From Paenibacillus polymyxa (GTDB lineage Bacteria; Bacillota; Bacilli; Paenibacillales; Paenibacillaceae), in NCBI RefSeq assembly GCF_018614975.1, contig NZ_JAGGNR010000008.1, positions 1 through 64,000 of the forward strand: DNA of 64,000 nucleotides, written 5' to 3'. A program made the translations under genes and the position numbers. Of the stretch, positions 60,660-64,000 are shown in pieces (the first letter of the stretch is position 1; each line of letters begins with the position of its first letter). Below the pieces are notes generated by a model. The model was given only the letters and a program-made list of their open reading frames with translations, ran no database searches and was not told the DNA's origin.

Positions 60660-61078
60660 CGTGTTGTCTCTCCTGCCTTCTTGTTCAACTTCTCTTGTAT
60701 GTTCATCATGGAGGTGTATACCTCTTGAATCTCTTCTTCATTGAGGTCTTGCATTAATTTCAGGATCTGTTCGTCGGATCGATCATTCAATTGGGCATAC
60801 AGTTCCTCACCCTTGGCTGTCAGACGAATCAGACTGACCCGGCTGTCGGCAGCAGAATTCACTTTCACCAGCAGTCCTTCCTTGGACAGCTTGTTCACAA
60901 TTCGGCTCATGTAACTGCGATCAATGGTCAGTGTATCTACCAGATTGTTCGCAATGCTCTCTCCCCGAATTCCAATCTCAATAATGACCCGTACTTCAGC
61001 AAAGGAATACCCTGTTCCGAGAATATGCTTGTCGAGTACACCAAGTATGTTGGTATAAAAACGGTTAAAACGTCGCAT
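60656..61078 (-). CDS. MarR-family regulator with unclear start
   Basis: At least 140 residues: RRFNRFYTNILGVLDKHILGTGYSFAEVRVIIEIG, then the recognition helix LTIDRSYMSRIVNKLSKEGLLVKVNSAADSRVSLIRLT. The first ATG (61078) has no ribosome binding site. In-frame sequence continues upstream as DINSQYINPDILAD, ending at an ATC (61120) seven bases after a perfect GGAGG. MarR proteins of this group normally begin about there, so an ATC start is possible. Two tandem near-palindromes in the promoter suggest autorepression. It leads a two-gene operon with the lyase. Confidence 0.8.
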   Translation of the reverse strand: MRRFNRFYTNILGVLDKHILGTGYSFAEVRVIIEIGIRGESIANNLVDTLTIDRSYMSRIVNKLSKEGLLVKVNSAADSRVSLIRLTAKGEELYAQLNDRSDEQILKLMQDLNEEEIQEVYTSMMNIQEKLNKKAGETTR

Positions 61079-61132
61079 GTCAGCCAGTATATCTGGATTT
61101 ATGTACTGAGAGTTGATGTCAAACCCTCCTTT

Positions 61133-61188
61133 TTAGTGGACATTGTCAACATTATAATAATTACGTTAGTGGACGTTGTCAACATTAT
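61133..61188 (-). promoter_or_regulatory. marR promoter with tandem operators
   Basis: A 23-bp sequence containing GTGGACATTGTCAAC (61133-61155) recurs at 61166-61188 with one change. Each copy is a near-palindrome. On the minus strand TTGACA (61177-61182) in the upstream copy, a 17-nt spacer and TATTAT (61154-61159) form the promoter, so the two operators cover the -35 and the start region. Confidence 0.8.
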
Positions 61189-61228
61189 CTTTACCAGAGT
61201 ATGTTATACCTCATTTTTATTTCATATT

Positions 61229-61253
61229 GAAAAAAGCCGCGCATATGCGCGGC
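61229..61253 (-). terminator. terminator of the ABC exporter operon
   Basis: GCCGCGCATATGCGCGGC is a perfect palindrome with an A-tract to its left, 60 bp after the ABC stop. Confidence 0.85.
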
Positions 61254-61311
61254 AAGGTTGTTCTGTCATCGGAGTGGCTAGTGTAAATATTTTTTGTTCA
61301 ATTTATATAGA

Positions 61312-63030
61312 TTATGAGTGACTATATTGCACCTGATGAAGACGGCTGTATATCCCTCCAGCGGCGACCAATTCCTCATGGTTGCCCTGTTCAGCGATAC
61401 CATCTGTGTTTACTACGATGATTCGATCTGCATTCTTGATCGTTGTCAGTCTGTGTGCAATCACAAGTGTTGTTCTGCCCACCGACAATTCAGCGAGTGA
61501 TTGCTGGATCAGTGATTCCGTTTCCGTATCCAGCGCAGAGGTTGCCTCATCCAGAATAAGAATGGGCGGGTTTTTCAAAAACATACGTGCGATGGACAAA
61601 CGCTGTTTTTGTCCTCCCGACAGTTTAACACCACGTTCACCAATAATGGTATCCATGCCATCAGGCAACGTAAGAATCAATTCCTCCAACGAGGCACGAC
61701 GGGCGGCATCCCAGATTTGTTCATCCGTTGCACTCAGATCACCATAGGCAATATTCTCCTTAATGGTACCCGAGAACAAAAATACATCCTGTTGAACGAT
61801 TCCAATATGTTTACGCAAGGATTGAAGCTTAACGTTACGAATGTCGACGCCATCTACAGTGATACGTCCCTCTTCTACCTCATAGAATCGGGGCAGCAGG
61901 CTACAGATCGTCGTCTTGCCTGCACCCGACGGGCCAACAAAAGCAACGGTTTCCCCTGGTCGAACAGACAGACTGATATCACTTAGAATACGCCGACTGG
62001 ATTCATAACCAAACGAGACGTTCTCGAAGCGAATATCACCCTTCACACTTTCGAATTCAACGGCGTTTTTGCTATCCGCAATTTCAGGTTCTGTATCAAT
62101 GATCTCCAGATAACGCTTGAAACCAGCAATGCCCTTTGGATAACTTTCGATGACTGCGTTGATCTTCTCGATAGGACGGAAGAAGATATTAGACAGGAGC
62201 AGGAAGGCCATAAAGTCACCCATATTGATTCTGCCATCAATATAAAACCAGGCTCCACTGATCATGACAAACACCGTAACCAGTCGCATCATCATATAAC
62301 TGACCGAGATACTTTTTGCCATCGTTTTGTAGGCAAGCAGCTTGGTTTTACGGAAATTCTGATTGTCCACAGCAAAAAGTTCTTTCTCATGTTCTTCGTT
62401 CGCGAACGATTGTACAACACGCATGCCACCGACGTTGTCTTCAATACGTGCATTGAAATTGCCGACGTCTCCGAAAAGTCGCCGATAGGTCTTTGTCATC
62501 CGGCCACCAAATACGATAATGACCCAAGCCATAACTGGGATAATGATAAAGGTAAGCAGCGCAAGCTCCAGATTAATGTTAGCCATCAGCCAGAACGATC
62601 CGATTAATGTCATTACTGCGATGAATACATCTTCAGGTCCATGGTGAGCAACCTCACCGATATCATTCAGATCATTCGTAAGATGACCAATTAAGTGGCC
62701 CGTTTTACGATTATCAAAGAACCGGAAGGACAGCTTCTGCAAGTGAGCGAACATCTTCTCACGCATGTTGGTCTCAATATTAATGCCAAGCATATGTCCC
62801 CAATATGTAACTACATAGTTCAATACCGTATTAAGTGCATAGATGGATAACAACACAACACAGGCAAGCATTATGAGAGGCCAATCCTGACCTGGCAACA
62901 ATTCATTAATGAATTTGCTGACGGCAAGGGGGAAAGCCAACTCCAGAAGACCTGCGAGTACAGCGCATCCAAAATCAATCAAAAACAGTTTTTTATAAGG
63001 ACGATAATACGAAAAAAACCGACGAATCAT
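61312..63030 (-). CDS. multidrug-type ABC exporter (fused membrane and ATPase domains)
   Basis: A 572-residue half-transporter. Six membrane helices span residues 1-310, with the coupling segment FRFFDNRKTGHLIGHLTNDL. The ATPase domain has Walker A VGPSGAGKTTI, Q loop IVQQDVFLFSGTI, signature VKLSGGQKQRLSIA, Walker B ILILDEATSALD and switch AHRLTT. It would act as a homodimer exporting lipids or drugs. It follows a small basic protein gene by two bases, and its operon starts at a promoter covered by a 20-bp palindrome. Confidence 0.9.
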   Translation of the reverse strand: MIRRFFSYYRPYKKLFLIDFGCAVLAGLLELAFPLAVSKFINELLPGQDWPLIMLACVVLLSIYALNTVLNYVVTYWGHMLGINIETNMREKMFAHLQKLSFRFFDNRKTGHLIGHLTNDLNDIGEVAHHGPEDVFIAVMTLIGSFWLMANINLELALLTFIIIPVMAWVIIVFGGRMTKTYRRLFGDVGNFNARIEDNVGGMRVVQSFANEEHEKELFAVDNQNFRKTKLLAYKTMAKSISVSYMMMRLVTVFVMISGAWFYIDGRINMGDFMAFLLLSNIFFRPIEKINAVIESYPKGIAGFKRYLEIIDTEPEIADSKNAVEFESVKGDIRFENVSFGYESSRRILSDISLSVRPGETVAFVGPSGAGKTTICSLLPRFYEVEEGRITVDGVDIRNVKLQSLRKHIGIVQQDVFLFSGTIKENIAYGDLSATDEQIWDAARRASLEELILTLPDGMDTIIGERGVKLSGGQKQRLSIARMFLKNPPILILDEATSALDTETESLIQQSLAELSVGRTTLVIAHRLTTIKNADRIIVVNTDGIAEQGNHEELVAAGGIYSRLHQVQYSHS

Positions 63031-63032
63031 AC

Positions 63033-63407
63033 TTATTCACTCTCACTCTCCATATCCTTATTGGGGCTTACATCTTCATTTTGCAACTCGAAAAGATGGA
63101 TATACTCGTCGATGACCTGATCAATGGCTTTTAGTTCCCCACTAATCATTGGGCGAATATGTTCGTACTCCTCCTGTCCAAGTTGTCTGGCAAGCGTTGT
63201 TCTTCGATTCTGCATTTGTTCCAAAAACACAAGAATCCGGCCGCGACGGAACGTTTGCGCACCATGACCCCGTTTTCCCTGATGTTCACCATTTCCTCTG
63301 CCACGTCTTGAACGCTCACCACGTTGCTCATTGTCACTCATATCACGTTTCGGACGCTCACCTTGACGTACACTTCCATCGATTTCATTCAGATCACGAT
63401 CTCTCAT
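63033..63407 (-). CDS. small Arg/Gly/Glu-rich protein preceding the ABC exporter
   Basis: A 124-residue soluble protein. The first half is low-complexity and highly charged (GSVRQGERPKRDMSDNEQRG, ERSRRGRGNGEHQGKRGHGA). The second half is helical (FRRGRILVFLEQMQNRRTTLARQLGQEEYEHIRPMISGELKAIDQVIDEYIHLF). No family is recognised, but small genes in this position before ABC exporters occur in Bacillales. The ATG at 63407 has GGGGGTGG five bases upstream; the gene ends two bases before the exporter start. Confidence 0.65.
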   Translation of the reverse strand: MRDRDLNEIDGSVRQGERPKRDMSDNEQRGERSRRGRGNGEHQGKRGHGAQTFRRGRILVFLEQMQNRRTTLARQLGQEEYEHIRPMISGELKAIDQVIDEYIHLFELQNEDVSPNKDMESESE

Positions 63408-63425
63408 TTTTGCCACCCCCATTAC

Positions 63426-63490
63426 TTGTATACATATGTATACAACGCATTCATGTATACGAATGTATGCGAAATCCCAAAAGATGTCAA
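63426..63490 (-). promoter_or_regulatory. ABC operon promoter with 20-bp perfect palindrome
   Basis: On the minus strand TTGACA (63485-63490), a 17-nt spacer and TACATT (63462-63467) form the promoter. TTGTATACATATGTATACAA (63426-63445) is a perfect palindrome just downstream. An imperfect copy, GTATAC-GAAT-GTATGC (63455-63470), overlaps the -10. A repressor binding both would shut the operon off. Confidence 0.8.
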
Positions 63491-63597
63491 CCTTTATATT
63501 CACTTGAAACAACGTAAACTTTACGCCATAAATCAATTCAACGGAAAAAGTAGTGCTCTCTTTGGATCGGGCGCTTTTCCATGAACACTTCTATTAA

Positions 63598-63626
63598 TTG
63601 ACACAAAAAAAAGATGGAATTATAAT
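63598..63626 (+). promoter_or_regulatory. consensus promoter of the marR gene at the right edge
   Basis: TTGACA (63598-63603), 17-nt spacer, TATAAT (63621-63626): both hexamers are perfect. The gene start follows 45 bp later. Confidence 0.85.
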
Positions 63627-63670
63627 GGTCTCAACAACTATAATCATGACAATTATTTAGGAGGACAACC

Positions 63671-64000
63671 TTGGAATTAGAAAAATATATCGGTGTTAAT
63701 GTACAACGCGCGGCACTTAAACTGAATAATTACTATCAAAAGGTAGTCAATCCGTTTGACATCACAGTGGATCAGTGGGAAATACTAATCGTACTATGGG
63801 AAAAAGAAGGCATTACTCAAAAAGAACTTGCCGAGAGACTTCATAAGGACCAAACGAATGTTGCACGGATGCTGTTTAAGCTCGAAAAGAAAGAATTTAT
63901 TTATCGTGTGATTCATGAAACGGATAGAAGATCTTTACGTGTTTATTTAACTCCTAAAGGACGAGATATGAAAGATGAAATTCTTGCTCCTTCCATGGAT
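63671..64000 (+). CDS. MarR-family regulator, partial at window end
   Basis: The first 110 codons of a MarR protein: ELEKYIGVNVQRAALKLNNYYQKVVNPFDITVDQWEILIVLWEKEGITQKELAERLHKDQTNVARMLFKLEKKEFIYRVIHETDRRSLRVYLTPKG in outline, with the winged helix at about residues 45-100. The start is a TTG behind AGGAGG. It is divergent from the exporter operon and is a good candidate to bind the GTATAC palindrome there. The C-terminus lies outside the window. Confidence 0.85.
   Translation, partial: MELEKYIGVNVQRAALKLNNYYQKVVNPFDITVDQWEILIVLWEKEGITQKELAERLHKDQTNVARMLFKLEKKEFIYRVIHETDRRSLRVYLTPKGRDMKDEILAPSMD

Noticed and set aside
1..64000. CRISPR array, prophage, rRNA or tRNA genes
   Set aside because: No regularly spaced repeats, phage structural genes, or RNA gene signatures were seen anywhere in the window.

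Overview
The window comes from an endospore-forming, low-to-mid GC Firmicute, most likely Paenibacillus. The evidence is a GerA-type germinant receptor operon, a YheC/YheD-type ATP-grasp protein, the bacillithiol gene bshB2 with yojF, strong GGAGG ribosome binding sites, frequent TTG/GTG starts, and A-tract/hairpin terminators. It is ordinary chromosomal sequence of short operons, mostly on the minus strand. There is no rRNA, tRNA, CRISPR array or intact mobile element. Genus and functions are inferred from protein family patterns read by eye; no database search was possible.

Layout. 1-9.2 kb: a frataxin-like Fra protein, an aldehyde-responsive adhR/adhA pair, a TetR gene, a decayed AraC gene, a stress-type redox group (namA, rhodanese-like, NAD(P)-binding protein, MarR), a Fur-box-controlled siderophore-binding lipoprotein and uppP. 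9.2-14.5 kb: gene remnants, HxlR, an MBL-fold hydrolase and metE. 14.6-18.7 kb: nosD-nosL-nosY-nosF-tlpA, a copper-site maturation operon with no nosZ beside it. 18.9-27.8 kb: a TetR-controlled ABC exporter, yojF-bshB2, a DUF817 protein, an unrecognised secreted protein with a tightly coupled small membrane protein, murB and an SDR behind a MerR-type promoter. 28-38.8 kb: a beta-lactamase-like serine hydrolase, an AgrC/AgrA-like two-component system, YheC/D, a glycosyltransferase and manC, an AraC/SDR pair, and a LipA-type lipase preceded by a long perfect palindrome. 38.9-49.6 kb: an orphan GAF histidine kinase, gerA-gerB-gerC plus a small fourth gene, a sugar ABC importer with its AraC activator, a broken LacI gene and a MaoC-like protein. 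49.6-64 kb: an aminotransferase, a type III PKS-methyltransferase-FAD enzyme operon, an esterase, a DEAD-box helicase, a guanidine-I riboswitch in front of a wrecked SMR exporter, a pentapeptide protein, MarR plus threonine aldolase-like lyase, and an ABC exporter operon with a striking operator.

Two themes stand out. First, many regulatory sites can be read directly: two related dyads at adhR/adhA, a shared palindrome at namA and its neighbour, tandem MarR boxes, TetR and HxlR repeats, a Fur box, a LysR/MET-type box and a guanidine-I riboswitch. Second, gene decay is common: fragments of AraC, MFS, arginase-like, MCP, LacI, SMR and methyltransferase genes remain. A terminator with nearly the same sequence, including the same wobble pair, recurs after several unrelated minus-strand genes.
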